A stretch of DNA of 64,000 nt from Dactylosporangium vinaceum (lineage in GTDB: Bacteria; Actinomycetota; Actinomycetes; Mycobacteriales; Micromonosporaceae). The notes under the pieces are model-generated. The model made no database searches. It was not told the origin of the DNA and saw only the letters and a list, made by a program, of their open reading frames with translations. The position numbers and the translations under genes are program-made. The stretch's first letter is position 1, and each line of letters begins with the position of its first letter. Below, piece after piece: positions 54,451-63,894 of the stretch. Location of the stretch: positions 11,594,001-11,658,000 of the forward strand of contig NZ_CP061913.1 in the NCBI RefSeq assembly GCF_019904175.1, read 5' to 3'.

Positions 54451-57206
54451 GATTCCTTGTTTCCTGGGGTACTGCTCTGCCCTGTTGCGGTGCTGGTGCT
54501 ACGTCGTGCGGCCGCCGAGACTCCCTCGGCGAACGCGGACAGTCGCGACCGGATCTGATCCGGGTCGACCGCCGCGGCGCTGCGGCTCTCGGCAGGTGGT
54601 GCGGTGGTTTCCGGCGCCAGCTGGGCGCCGGGACGACGGCGAGGAAGATCCTGGTCCTGCTCCGACGACATCGAGCCACCTCCGGCACTGGAGGACGGGC
54701 TCCCCGGGCGTGGCGGCCAAGTGCCGGGGGATCCCCAGGTGGTTTGCGCGCTGTACTGCGGCGGCCGGACCGGCGGGTTCGCCGGTGGGGTGGCGGCCAC
54801 CTGGGCCACGCCGCGCGACGGGGTGTTTCCGCCCGGCTGGACCCTGCTCGTGGCCGGCGGCGGGGTGGATCCGCCGGCCCGGAAACTGCCTTGCCCTTCA
54901 GAGCTGCCACTCAGATACGGACGGAACCACGGCGCCATGCCTCCCGCTGACGGACCGGCGGCGACAGGCGTGGGGGCCGGGGCCGGGGCCGGCTCCGGGC
55001 GGCGCTGCTGCGGGATCTGCGGCGCCTGCGGCTGGGACCGCTGCGGCTGGAACTGCTGCTCCGCGCGGCCGAGCGGGGCACCGACGGTGGAAGGCACCTG
55101 CACCGGCCGGCTCGGCGGCGGCTTGACCGCCGGGATCGTCTCGGTCGGGGCCGACCGGCCCATCGGCAGGGCGCTCACCGTGTCCAGCAGGCGGTGCGGG
55201 ATGGCCACGTATGCCACGGTCCCCGAGCCGCTGGCGTGGAGCTGGACCCGGATGCCGTGGCGGGCCGCGAGGTGGGAGACCACGTGCAGGCCCATCGTGC
55301 CGGCGGCGGCACTGGACAGCACGCTCGGCACGGCCAGCCGGGAGTTGATCTCTGCCAGCCGGGCCGGGAGGATGCCGATCCCCTGGTCGTGCACGCGGAT
55401 CATGGCGCCGTCGGTGGTGGCCCGGGCGTCGACGGTGACCGCCTCGGTCGGCGGGGAGAAGGCCGTCGCGTTCTCCAGCAGCTCGGCCAGCAGGTGCACG
55501 AGGTCGCCGACGACCGGGCCGGCGATGGCCAGGTCGGCCGGCTGGAACTCGACGCGGGCGAAGTCCTCGATCTCGGACGCGGCCGCGGTGATGACCGCGC
55601 CCAGCCCGACGGCCTTGGTCTGCGGGCGGCCGGGCTCGCCGCCGGAGAGGACGAGCAGGTTCTCCCCGTTGCGGCGCAGGCGGGCGGCCAGGTGGTCGAG
55701 GGCGAAGAGCCGGGCCAGCACGTCCGGGTCGGTCTCGTCGCGCTCGAACTCGTCGAGCAGCCGCAGCTGGCGGGTGATGAGGGTCCGGATGCGCCGGGCC
55801 AGCACCTCGGCCATGCGACCGACGTCGACGCGCAGCTCGGCCTGCTCACCGGCGAGGCGCAGGGCGGTGCGGTGCACCGTGCTGAACGCCTCGGCCACCT
55901 GCCCGACCTCGTCGTTGAGGGCGGCGATGCCCCGGGTGACCTCGGCCGCGGTCCGGCCGCCCTCCATGAGCGAAGGAGCCGGGGAGGACGAGCCGGCCGA
56001 GACGGCGTTGATCGCGTCCGGCAGGTCGCGCCGGGCGACCTGGAGTGCGGCGCCGCGCAGCGAGTTGAGCCGGCGGGCGGTGCGCACGGCCAGGACGATG
56101 GCGATGGCCAGAGCGCCCAGAGCGAGCAGGACGGTGAGGATACCGGTGGCCCAGGCCCGGCGGGACGCGCTGACGGCGATCTCGTCGGCCCGGACGTCGA
56201 GGTTGTCGGCGATCTCGACGGAGACGATGCTGACCCGGCGGATCACCCCGCTCTGCGCGACGAACCAGGCGTCGGCGTCGACCTTGAGCCCGGCCGCGTC
56301 CCGCTCGACGTCGCGTACCTTGGCGGCCATGCCGTCGGCGGTGTCCACGTCGGTGCCGCGCACCTCGTTGGAGTACAGCTGCCGCTGCTGGTCCGTCGAA
56401 ACCCGGCGGAACTCGGCCTCGCGCTGCCCCTTGGCGCCCTCGATGAGCGCCAGGTTGCCGAGGTCTCCGGGCTGGAGGTTGCCGCGGCTGAAGATGGTGC
56501 GCAGCAGGTCGCGCTCGACGGCCGCGTAGTGCTCGATGAAGGCGCTGGAGGCCAGGGCGCGGGCCGCGTTGGACAGCTCGATGTCCTCGATCTGGCCGGG
56601 GACGGCGTCGGCCACGGTGAGCAGGGCGTCGGCGAGGCCGCCGTAGATCACGTCGGTGACGAGCACCATCGTGGCGGTGCCGTTGTCGATGGAGGCCCGG
56701 GTGAAGCCGAGCTGGCCGTAGTTCTCGCCGGCCACGCGCACCCGGTCGGCGAGAGCGGGCACGGCTTCGACGGCCTTGGCGGCGTCGGCGAAGAACCGGG
56801 ACGCGGCCTGGTCGGTGCGGGACCGCTGGGCGGTGACGAGGGCGGCGCCGCTCGTGCCGCCGCGCTGGCGGAGCGCGGCGGTCTCGGCCAGCTCGCGCTC
56901 GATCTCGTGGACGAAGAGCACCGCGCTGGTGGCGGTGATGCTCAGGGTGCGGGCGTTGCCGGCGTCGCGGGCCGAGTTGACCGCGTTGGTGACCTGGATG
57001 CCACCCAGGACGAAAAGGCCGACCATCGCGACGATGATCGGCGCCAGCAGCTGCGCGCGGACCGACTGGAGCAGGCTCGCGCGGGGACCACCGCCTCGGC
57101 GGTGCCCGGCGACTGACGTATCAGTGCCCGCCGCACGGCGAGCCGGGCCGCCGGAGCTGACGCCGTGGCGCGGAACCGGGGCGCGGGAGGGGCCGCTGCC
57201 TGCCAC
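54447..57206 (-). CDS. NIT-domain sensor histidine kinase-like protein (CvnA-like)
   Basis: A 919-residue membrane sensor. After about 50 residues there is a first span (LLAPIIVAMVGLFVLGGIQV), a long extracytoplasmic helical sensor region of the nitrate/nitrite-sensing NIT type (about 80-330), a second span (GILTVLLALGALAIAIVLAV), a HAMP-like part and the ATPase domain: LAELLENATAFSPPTEAV (N box), VHDQGIGILPARL (G1) and GTMGLHVVSHLAARHGI (G2). A long Pro/Gln-rich tail follows. GTG 57206 has AGGAGG at 7 nt; a TTG ten codons earlier lacks one. It heads the operon. Confidence 0.9.
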   Translation of the reverse strand: MAGSGPSRAPVPRHGVSSGGPARRAAGTDTSVAGHRRGGGPRASLLQSVRAQLLAPIIVAMVGLFVLGGIQVTNAVNSARDAGNARTLSITATSAVLFVHEIERELAETAALRQRGGTSGAALVTAQRSRTDQAASRFFADAAKAVEAVPALADRVRVAGENYGQLGFTRASIDNGTATMVLVTDVIYGGLADALLTVADAVPGQIEDIELSNAARALASSAFIEHYAAVERDLLRTIFSRGNLQPGDLGNLALIEGAKGQREAEFRRVSTDQQRQLYSNEVRGTDVDTADGMAAKVRDVERDAAGLKVDADAWFVAQSGVIRRVSIVSVEIADNLDVRADEIAVSASRRAWATGILTVLLALGALAIAIVLAVRTARRLNSLRGAALQVARRDLPDAINAVSAGSSSPAPSLMEGGRTAAEVTRGIAALNDEVGQVAEAFSTVHRTALRLAGEQAELRVDVGRMAEVLARRIRTLITRQLRLLDEFERDETDPDVLARLFALDHLAARLRRNGENLLVLSGGEPGRPQTKAVGLGAVITAAASEIEDFARVEFQPADLAIAGPVVGDLVHLLAELLENATAFSPPTEAVTVDARATTDGAMIRVHDQGIGILPARLAEINSRLAVPSVLSSAAAGTMGLHVVSHLAARHGIRVQLHASGSGTVAYVAIPHRLLDTVSALPMGRSAPTETIPAVKPPPSRPVQVPSTVGAPLGRAEQQFQPQRSQPQAPQIPQQRRPEPAPAPAPTPVAAGPSAGGMAPWFRPYLSGSSEGQGSFRAGGSTPPPATSRVQPGGNTPSRGVAQVAATPPANPPVRPPQYSAQTTWGSPGTWPPRPGSPSSSAGGGSMSSEQDQDLPRRRPGAQLAPETTAPPAESRSAAAVDPDQIRSRLSAFAEGVSAAARRSTSTATGQSSTPGNKES

Positions 57207-57370
57207 CGCCTGGCCTCCTAAAAGTAGCGTCTCCAATACGGAGCGTGCCGCTGAGAGCGCTCCAACGCCACAGCGCCGGAGTCGGATCCATTACGGAACA
57301 CGATCAGGCACGCTACTGGAAGAGGTTGAATCCCTAAAGGGTCCTTAGCCGTTCGTCTGAGTCGGTATGA

Positions 57371-57745
57371 CTAAGCGTGATTACGGCGTCGCACAACGAA
57401 CCAGATAAGGGCTCCGACGAGCACGAAAGCCCCTCCGCCGAGGATCCACGGGGTGGAGTTGCGCGATGACGCTTCCACGGCCACCGGGGTCGGGGAGATT
57501 GCGCTCGGGGCGACCGGCGGGCTCCACGACGAGGGCGGCGCGGCCACCGAGGACGGCGGCCGACCGGTGGGCACCACCGGTGTCGTGAGCGGCGGAAGTG
57601 TCGCGGGCGGGGTGAGATCCGGCAGCGTCGCCGAGGGCCCTACGGGCTCCAGAATCGGCGGTGGCCCGGGCAGGGGCGGGCCGGGCGGCGGCGTCGGCCC
57701 GAGGGCCGCGCCGCCGATCAGCAACGCGGCCACGAGCGACTTCAC
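57371..57745 (-). CDS. Small Pro-rich secreted protein with C-terminal anchor
   Basis: A 124-residue protein. A signal-like start (VAALLIGGAALGPTP) is followed by a Pro/Thr/Ser-rich region of about 70 residues and a C-terminal span (LGGGAFVLVGALIWFVV) followed by RRRNHA. This layout resembles sortase-type or simply membrane-anchored wall proteins, but no LPxTG is present. It starts at GTG 57745. The function is unknown. Confidence 0.6.
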   Translation of the reverse strand: MKSLVAALLIGGAALGPTPPPGPPLPGPPPILEPVGPSATLPDLTPPATLPPLTTPVVPTGRPPSSVAAPPSSWSPPVAPSAISPTPVAVEASSRNSTPWILGGGAFVLVGALIWFVVRRRNHA

Positions 57746-57813
57746 ACAGGTCCCAACGGCAGCGGTGGGACCGGGTTGAGCCTTTTGGAACGGTTAAGCG
57801 AAGCTTTCGCCGA

Positions 57814-58041
57814 TCAAGCCCGGCGGTCGTTACGGGGTGCCTGCACCGCGACCGGCTCGCCGTCGCGGAGGTTCTGCATGAACCTGTAGAACAGCACGCC
57901 GGACAGCACCACGCAGACGGCCAGGACCGTCGCCGCGGTCAGGGCCGTACGCGAGCTCGCCACCCAGCCGGCGTCGGCGAGCAGGACGAGCAGCCACATT
58001 GCGGCCGTCGCCTTCAGGACGCGGTTGCGGTATCGACTCAT
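57814..58041 (-). CDS. Small two-span membrane protein
   Basis: 75 residues from ATG 58041: a basic start (MSRYRNRVLKATAAM), two adjacent spans (AAMWLLVLLADAGWVA and LTAATVLAVCVVLSGVLFY), then a polar tail. It is 30 bp past the end of the pullulanase gene on the same strand. There is no recognisable family. Confidence 0.6.
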   Translation of the reverse strand: MSRYRNRVLKATAAMWLLVLLADAGWVASSRTALTAATVLAVCVVLSGVLFYRFMQNLRDGEPVAVQAPRNDRRA

Positions 58042-58070
58042 GCGAAGGGTGATACCCCGCTGCGCGGATC

Positions 58071-61000
58071 TCACTCCTCCACGAACACCGCCACTGTGCG
58101 TGCCGGAACCGTGAACGATCCGTGAGCACCGTCGAACGTGGATTGCCTGGCCACCGGGTCCGCCGAGGCCGCCTGGACCGGGTGGAGCGACACGTGGGCC
58201 CCGCGATACGCCGCGACCGTCTGCGTCGTCGCGACCGCGCCCGCATTGAACACCACGACGATCGAGCGCCAGTGCCCGTCCAGCCCGCGGGCGTCGAGCA
58301 CCATCGTGATCACGCCCGGGGTCGCCTGCGCGCCCGAGAGCGGGAAGCTCAGCCGCTGCTGGACCTGGGCCGCCGTGCCGAGCGCGAACACCGGCGAGCC
58401 GGCCCGGATGCGCAGCAGCTCCTGGAAGCGGGCCGCGGCCAGGTCGACCGCGGCGCAGTTCGGCACCAGCGCCGGGTTGGCCAGCAGCGGCTGCGCGTAC
58501 GGCCACTTGTCCTGGTTGTCCGCAGCGGGTGGCAGCCCGGCGCCGAAGCCGTTGCCGTCGGCACAGTTCCAGCGGATCTGGTTGAACCAGTCGCCCGAGT
58601 TGAACGAGTTGCGGTCGAGGGACTTGGAGCGCAGCCGGTCGGAGCCGGCCGTCACGAACCCGGTGCCCTGCCCGAGAATCGTCGTGGCCAGGGCCAGGAC
58701 CTGCATCCGGGCCCGCTGCTCGGCGGTGGTGCCGGTCGGCAGCTTGTACGCCATCGTGTCGTACAGGATCTCGTTGTCGTGCGCATCCACGTATGTCACC
58801 GCCTCACTCGGCGAGCGCGTGTATCCGGCCGGCGAGCCGTTGTAGTCGACCTGCGCGCCGGTGACCCGGTGCCCGCTCGAGTCGGTGAACTCGTAGGCGG
58901 CCAGGTTGCCGGTCAGCCCCACCTGGATCAGGTCCTGGTAGTGCAGGAGCCGGGTGCGCTGCTCGGCCGCGGTGCCGTTGGCCGCGTCGCCGTTGGGGTC
59001 GGTGTACAGGCCGGTGGCGAAGCCCTGGATGCGCGGGTTGCCGTCGAACGGGCCGCCGCCGCGGACCGCGTCGCGCATCCGGTCGTTGAAGGTCCCGACG
59101 CCGGTGCCGGCCATGTTGGCCTGGGTGGCCTGCACGAACCGGGCGTCGCCGGCGACCTCGCCGAAGTTCCAGCCCTCGCCGTAGAGGAGGATCTTCTTGC
59201 CGTCGACGCCGTCCTTGGCCACGGTCAGCTGGTCGAGCGCGGCCCGCACGGCCATGATGTTGGCCTTCGGGTGGTGCCCCATGAGGTCGAACCGGAAGCC
59301 GTCGACCTTGTACTGCCGGGCCCACTGCACGATCGAGTCGACGACGAGCTTGCCCATCATCGCGTTCTCGGGTGCGGTGTTGGCGCAGCAGGTGGAGTTC
59401 GCGACGGTGCCGTCGTCGAGCAGCCGCTGGTAGTACCCGGGCACGATCTGGTCGAGCACCGAGTACTGATCGGTGCCGGCCGCGGTCGTGTGGTTGTAGA
59501 CGACGTCCATGACCACGCGCAGACCCGCGTTGTTGAGCCCGGCGACCATCTGGCGGAACTGCGTGATCCGCGGGGTGCCCTGCGGATCGGTCGCGTAGGA
59601 GCCCTCGGGCGCGTTGTAGTGGAACGGGTCGTAGCCCCAGTTGTACCCGTCCCGGTCGGCGATCTGCGCGATGCACGCCTGCTGCTGCGGCGAGTCCGGC
59701 GGCAGCGCGGCCAGGTCGCACGGCGGCTGGGCCTGGTCGGCGCGCACCTCGGGGATCGTGGAGATGTCGAAGACCGGCAGGAGGTGGACGTACGACGCAC
59801 CGGCCTGGGCCAGCTGCTTCAGGTGCTGCATGCCGGCCGACTGGGCCTGGGTGAAGGCCAGGTACGTCCCGCGCTGCGCGGCCGGCACGGTGGAGTCGGC
59901 GATGGAGAAGTCGCGCACCGACAGCTCCTGGATCTGCGGCCGGTTGGGGGCCGGGGGCTTGCGCAGGTCACCCCAGCCGCCCGGGCGCAGGCTCGGATCG
60001 TTGAGGTCGGCCAGCTGACTGTGGGTGCCGTTGGCCGCCAGCGACACGGAGTAGGGGTCGGTGACGGCGGCCGTGGTGACCGCGTGCACCGCCGGCTGGT
60101 AGGCCGTGACCCGGAACTTGTAGTAGAGGTTCTTCCAGCTCCGGTCGCCCGTCACCGACCAGACACCGGTCCGCTCGTCCCGGCGCATCGCGATGACCTG
60201 CGGAGGCTGCTTGATGTCGCGGTACAGCTCCAGCGCGACGTTCTGGGCGGTCGGCGCCCAGACGCTCACGCCCGGCTTCCCGCCGTCGAAGGTGGGGCCG
60301 AGCTTCGCGCTCAGGGCCGCGCCGTAGAGGTCGTCGAGGGCCCCCGCCAGCTGGACTCCGGTGGCCTCCGTGACCTGCCCGGAGCCGTCCCGTTCCACCG
60401 CCACCAGCTGCCCGCGCAGGGCGGCCGTGAAGGCGTTGCGGTCACCGTCGACGTGGAAGGTCTGGTAAGCCCACAGGTGCGGGAACTTCGCCCGCTGCGC
60501 CTCGGTCAGGTTGCCCGGCACGGCGCTCATGGCGAGCTTGGTGCCGTTGCCGATCACCTGCCCGTCCACGACCTTGAGCCCGCCCGCCGGCGCCGACCAC
60601 AGCTCGTAGCTGTGCCCGTCGGTCGGCCCGGCGCGCCACGCCACCGTGTTGCGGTCGATCCAGACCGCCTTCGCCCGGTTGACGTCGGTGTCCGGGGTGC
60701 CCTGGGCCGGGATCGGCCGCAGGTACTTCTCCACGCCCGACAGGATCCACACCTCGTGCCCGACGGTGACCAGGTCGAGCGCCTGGTCGGACGGCAGGTC
60801 CTTCGTGTCGCCCCGGTGGATGATGTAGTTCAACAGTGGCGCATTGTCGGCCAGCGGCACGGTGAACGTCTTGCCGAACGCGTCGGTGCCGGACGGCTGC
60901 AGCGGGCTGCCCCAGTCGGTGCCGGTCGCGGCGCCCGTCCACACGTGCAGGCCCCAGCCGTCGTAGTCGCCGGCCGGGCGCCGGTAGTGCAGCACCGCGG

Positions 61001-63824
61001 TGTGCTCGGCCGCGGCCCGGGTCGGGTGCACGGCGGCCTCGCCGGAGCGCACCCACGCCTCCCCCTGGGTGCTGGGCAGCACTGACTGGTCCGGGCCGGG
61101 GTCCTTGGTGTCGCCGTTGTGCACGATGAAGTTCACCGGCTTGCTCGGGTCGGAAACGGGCACGTGCCAGTAGGCGCCGAACGAGTCGGTCCCGTCCGGC
61201 GGGCGCGGGCTCGCCCAGTCGGTGGCGGTGCCGGCGGCGAGGCCGTCGCCCCACAGGTGCAGGCCCCACCCGGTGTAGTTGCCGTCCGCGCGTCCATAGT
61301 GGATGGAAACACTGCCGGTAGCGGCCGCCTGGGAGGTGTAGATGGTCGCATCTCCTTGCTTGAGCCAGATCTCCGGATGCTTCGTCGGATCGAGCGAGCG
61401 GTCGGCCTCGACGTCCTTCACGCCGTTCGCGTCGACCACCAGGAAGCCCATGGTGGCAGCCCCCGGCTTCAGCTTGACCCATGCGAAGCGCCCGTACGAG
61501 TCCTCTCCGGCAAATGGCGCACCCTGCGGCCAGGTCATCGGGTCCTGGATGTCGCCCCAGGCGTACAGGCCCCAGTTGGTGTAGTCGCCGGCCGGCCGCT
61601 GGTAGTGCACGAGCGCGTAGTCAGGGGCGGCGGCACTCGGCGCCGTCCCGACCTTCGTGGTGACTTTTGCTTCGGCGGTACGCCCCGAGGCGTCGCGGAC
61701 AACCGCCTTGTATTCGAGCTTCGTTCCCGCCGCGAGCCCGTCGAGATCGTGGTACGCGGCGTAGGGGCCGGCCTTGTCGGTGCCGAGCAGCTGCCACGAG
61801 CCGTTGCCGACCTTCGCCGCGAAGGTGACGGTGGCCAGCGGGTCGCCGGTGACGTCGGCCTTGACCGCGGCGACGCCGGCCGGGGCGGGGTCGACCGCGA
61901 GGGTGATCTGCGGCTTCGCGGTGGCCTTGCGGACCTGCCCCCGGGCCTTGAACACCAGCGTGGTCAGGGCCGGGATGCTCACCTGCAGCGAGCCGTCACC
62001 GGCGGTCGCGGCGATGGCGCCGGTCGACGGATACAGCTGGTCGAAGGTGGTCGTGGCCATGTACGTCGGGATCGTCACCGTCTTGGTGCCCGGCCCGTTG
62101 TTGCTGGCCACGACGTACTCGACCCGCTGGTCGGGGTCGATGCGGGAGAAGGCGAAGACGTTCTGGTCGGCGTACCGCGTGACCTGCACGCCCTGGCGCA
62201 GGCCCGGGTTGCGCTCGCGGAGGTTCGCCAGGCTCGAGATGGTGCGGTAGATCGGGTGGCTCGGGTCGTAGTGCGCGCTCGCGTGGGTGGTGTCCGTCCC
62301 GAGCAGGTCGTCGTCGAGGTAGTCGGCCGTCTTCGTGGCGAACATGTCCTGCCGGGCGTCCTTGTCCCCACCGGCCCCGGTGAAGCCCTGCTCGTCGCCG
62401 GAGTAGACGACCGGCTGGCCGCGGGTCAGGAACATGAGCTCGTGGCCGAGCTGGTCGCGGCGCAGGTGGGTGGCCGGGTCGGTGCCGCCGGTGGCGACGA
62501 AGTAGCCGATGCGGCCCATGTCGTGGTTGCCGAGGAACGTCGGGAGGTACTGCGCGCTCGTGCCCGGTGAGGTGTAGAGGTCGTCCTGGGCGTACATGGT
62601 GGCGAGCTCCTGGCCGGAGCCGCCGCGGGCCACGAAGTCGGTGGCGGCCTGCTGGAACGGGAAGTCCAGGGTGGCCGGGAGCCGGCCCTTGCGCACGTAC
62701 TGCGAGTCGAACGCCGGGTTCGCGTCGTACACCTCGCCGAACATGAAGAAGTCCGGCTTGCCGGCCCTTGTCGCGGCCGCCTCGACGCCCTTGGTGAACT
62801 GCGGCCAGAACTGCATGTCGACGTGCTTGGTGGTGTCGATGCGGTAGCCGTCGATGCCGCTGTCCCGGACCCAGTCCGAGTAGATCTTCGTCATGCCCTG
62901 CACGACTTCGGGCCGCTCGGTCCACAGGTCGTCGAGGCCGAAGAAGTCGCCGTACTCCGAGTTCTCCCCGCTGAACGTCGAATCACCGCGGTTGTGGTAC
63001 ATCGTCGGGTCGTTCAGCCACGCCGGCTGCTTGACGGTCCTGTCGGCCGCCGTCGGGAACACCGGCGTATAGGGGAACGAGTCCAGATTGACCTGCGGGA
63101 ATCCGTGCGTCCCGTCCGCATAGTTACGGTCGTCGAACTTGTTCCCGTTGGCGTCTTTGTACGGGTAGTCCGTCTTGTCGCGGTACGAATACTGGTTCTG
63201 TGCATACCGGATGACGTCAGCGGTGTGGTTCGTGATGACGTCGAGGTAGATCTTGATCCCGCGGTCGTGCGCCTTCTTGGTGAGGACCTTCAGGTCCTCC
63301 TTGGTGCCGAAGTGCGGGTCGATCTGGGTGAAGTCGGTGATCCAGTATCCGTGGTACCCGGCCGAGACGTCGGCCCCGCTGCCCTGCACCGGGTTGTTCT
63401 TGAACACCGGCGCGAGCCAGATCGCGGTGGTGCCCAGACCCTGGATGTAGTCCAGCTTGTCGATGACGCCCCTGAGGTCGCCGCCGTGATAGAAGCCCTT
63501 GTCAGTGGGGTCGTAGCCGGTGCTGAGCCGGTCGCCGGACAGCCCGCCGGTGTTGTTGCGCGCGTCGCCGTCGGCGAACCGGTCGGCCAGCACGAAGTAG
63601 AACTGCTCGGCCCGCCGGGCGTTCGCGCCCCGGCCGCCGTCGAGCAGTCCGTTGTCGATCAGGCTCGCGATCGACGGTTCGTTCGCCCACTCCGGCACCC
63701 CGGTCACGGAGTAGCTCGTCGGCTCCTGCGGCACGTCCGGTGTGCGGGGATTGTCGCCCGGCACCGCGGCCAGCACGGCGAGCGTGGTGAGAATGCCTAA
63801 CGTCAGGTGCTTTGCGGACGGCAT
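58071..63824 (-). CDS. pulA: Giant secreted alpha-amylase/pullulanase fusion
   Basis: A 1917-residue secreted amylopullulanase degrading starch or glycogen at both alpha-1,4 and alpha-1,6 bonds. The signal peptide (HLTLGILTTLAVLAAVPG) precedes a first GH13 domain (about 60-600): FYHGGDLRGVIDKLDYIQGL, DGYRIDTTKHVD nucleophile, FMFGEVYD acid, FLGNHDMGR. Next come three CBM41-type starch modules, each with a repeated motif such as VHYQRPAGDYTNWGLYAWGD, IHYGRADGNYTGWGLHLWGD and LHYRRPAGDYDGWGLHVWTG. A pullulanase domain follows: VMDVVYNHT, DGFRFDLMGHH, YGEGWNF, YVDAHDNE. ATG 63824 follows GGGAGG. A MarR-like gene lies upstream on the same strand. Confidence 0.93.
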   Translation of the reverse strand: MPSAKHLTLGILTTLAVLAAVPGDNPRTPDVPQEPTSYSVTGVPEWANEPSIASLIDNGLLDGGRGANARRAEQFYFVLADRFADGDARNNTGGLSGDRLSTGYDPTDKGFYHGGDLRGVIDKLDYIQGLGTTAIWLAPVFKNNPVQGSGADVSAGYHGYWITDFTQIDPHFGTKEDLKVLTKKAHDRGIKIYLDVITNHTADVIRYAQNQYSYRDKTDYPYKDANGNKFDDRNYADGTHGFPQVNLDSFPYTPVFPTAADRTVKQPAWLNDPTMYHNRGDSTFSGENSEYGDFFGLDDLWTERPEVVQGMTKIYSDWVRDSGIDGYRIDTTKHVDMQFWPQFTKGVEAAATRAGKPDFFMFGEVYDANPAFDSQYVRKGRLPATLDFPFQQAATDFVARGGSGQELATMYAQDDLYTSPGTSAQYLPTFLGNHDMGRIGYFVATGGTDPATHLRRDQLGHELMFLTRGQPVVYSGDEQGFTGAGGDKDARQDMFATKTADYLDDDLLGTDTTHASAHYDPSHPIYRTISSLANLRERNPGLRQGVQVTRYADQNVFAFSRIDPDQRVEYVVASNNGPGTKTVTIPTYMATTTFDQLYPSTGAIAATAGDGSLQVSIPALTTLVFKARGQVRKATAKPQITLAVDPAPAGVAAVKADVTGDPLATVTFAAKVGNGSWQLLGTDKAGPYAAYHDLDGLAAGTKLEYKAVVRDASGRTAEAKVTTKVGTAPSAAAPDYALVHYQRPAGDYTNWGLYAWGDIQDPMTWPQGAPFAGEDSYGRFAWVKLKPGAATMGFLVVDANGVKDVEADRSLDPTKHPEIWLKQGDATIYTSQAAATGSVSIHYGRADGNYTGWGLHLWGDGLAAGTATDWASPRPPDGTDSFGAYWHVPVSDPSKPVNFIVHNGDTKDPGPDQSVLPSTQGEAWVRSGEAAVHPTRAAAEHTAVLHYRRPAGDYDGWGLHVWTGAATGTDWGSPLQPSGTDAFGKTFTVPLADNAPLLNYIIHRGDTKDLPSDQALDLVTVGHEVWILSGVEKYLRPIPAQGTPDTDVNRAKAVWIDRNTVAWRAGPTDGHSYELWSAPAGGLKVVDGQVIGNGTKLAMSAVPGNLTEAQRAKFPHLWAYQTFHVDGDRNAFTAALRGQLVAVERDGSGQVTEATGVQLAGALDDLYGAALSAKLGPTFDGGKPGVSVWAPTAQNVALELYRDIKQPPQVIAMRRDERTGVWSVTGDRSWKNLYYKFRVTAYQPAVHAVTTAAVTDPYSVSLAANGTHSQLADLNDPSLRPGGWGDLRKPPAPNRPQIQELSVRDFSIADSTVPAAQRGTYLAFTQAQSAGMQHLKQLAQAGASYVHLLPVFDISTIPEVRADQAQPPCDLAALPPDSPQQQACIAQIADRDGYNWGYDPFHYNAPEGSYATDPQGTPRITQFRQMVAGLNNAGLRVVMDVVYNHTTAAGTDQYSVLDQIVPGYYQRLLDDGTVANSTCCANTAPENAMMGKLVVDSIVQWARQYKVDGFRFDLMGHHPKANIMAVRAALDQLTVAKDGVDGKKILLYGEGWNFGEVAGDARFVQATQANMAGTGVGTFNDRMRDAVRGGGPFDGNPRIQGFATGLYTDPNGDAANGTAAEQRTRLLHYQDLIQVGLTGNLAAYEFTDSSGHRVTGAQVDYNGSPAGYTRSPSEAVTYVDAHDNEILYDTMAYKLPTGTTAEQRARMQVLALATTILGQGTGFVTAGSDRLRSKSLDRNSFNSGDWFNQIRWNCADGNGFGAGLPPAADNQDKWPYAQPLLANPALVPNCAAVDLAAARFQELLRIRAGSPVFALGTAAQVQQRLSFPLSGAQATPGVITMVLDARGLDGHWRSIVVVFNAGAVATTQTVAAYRGAHVSLHPVQAASADPVARQSTFDGAHGSFTVPARTVAVFVEE

Positions 63825-63894
63825 GGCGGGGCCTCCCTCTCTGGCGAGGTGGGCACCGTATCGACCGATGGAGATCCTTACAAGGCTTGACAAC

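Noticed and set aside
58122..61085. 987-codon plus-strand frame opposite the amylopullulanase
   Set aside because: Antisense shadow; no start context and no recognisable motif, whereas the minus strand has two complete GH13 sites.
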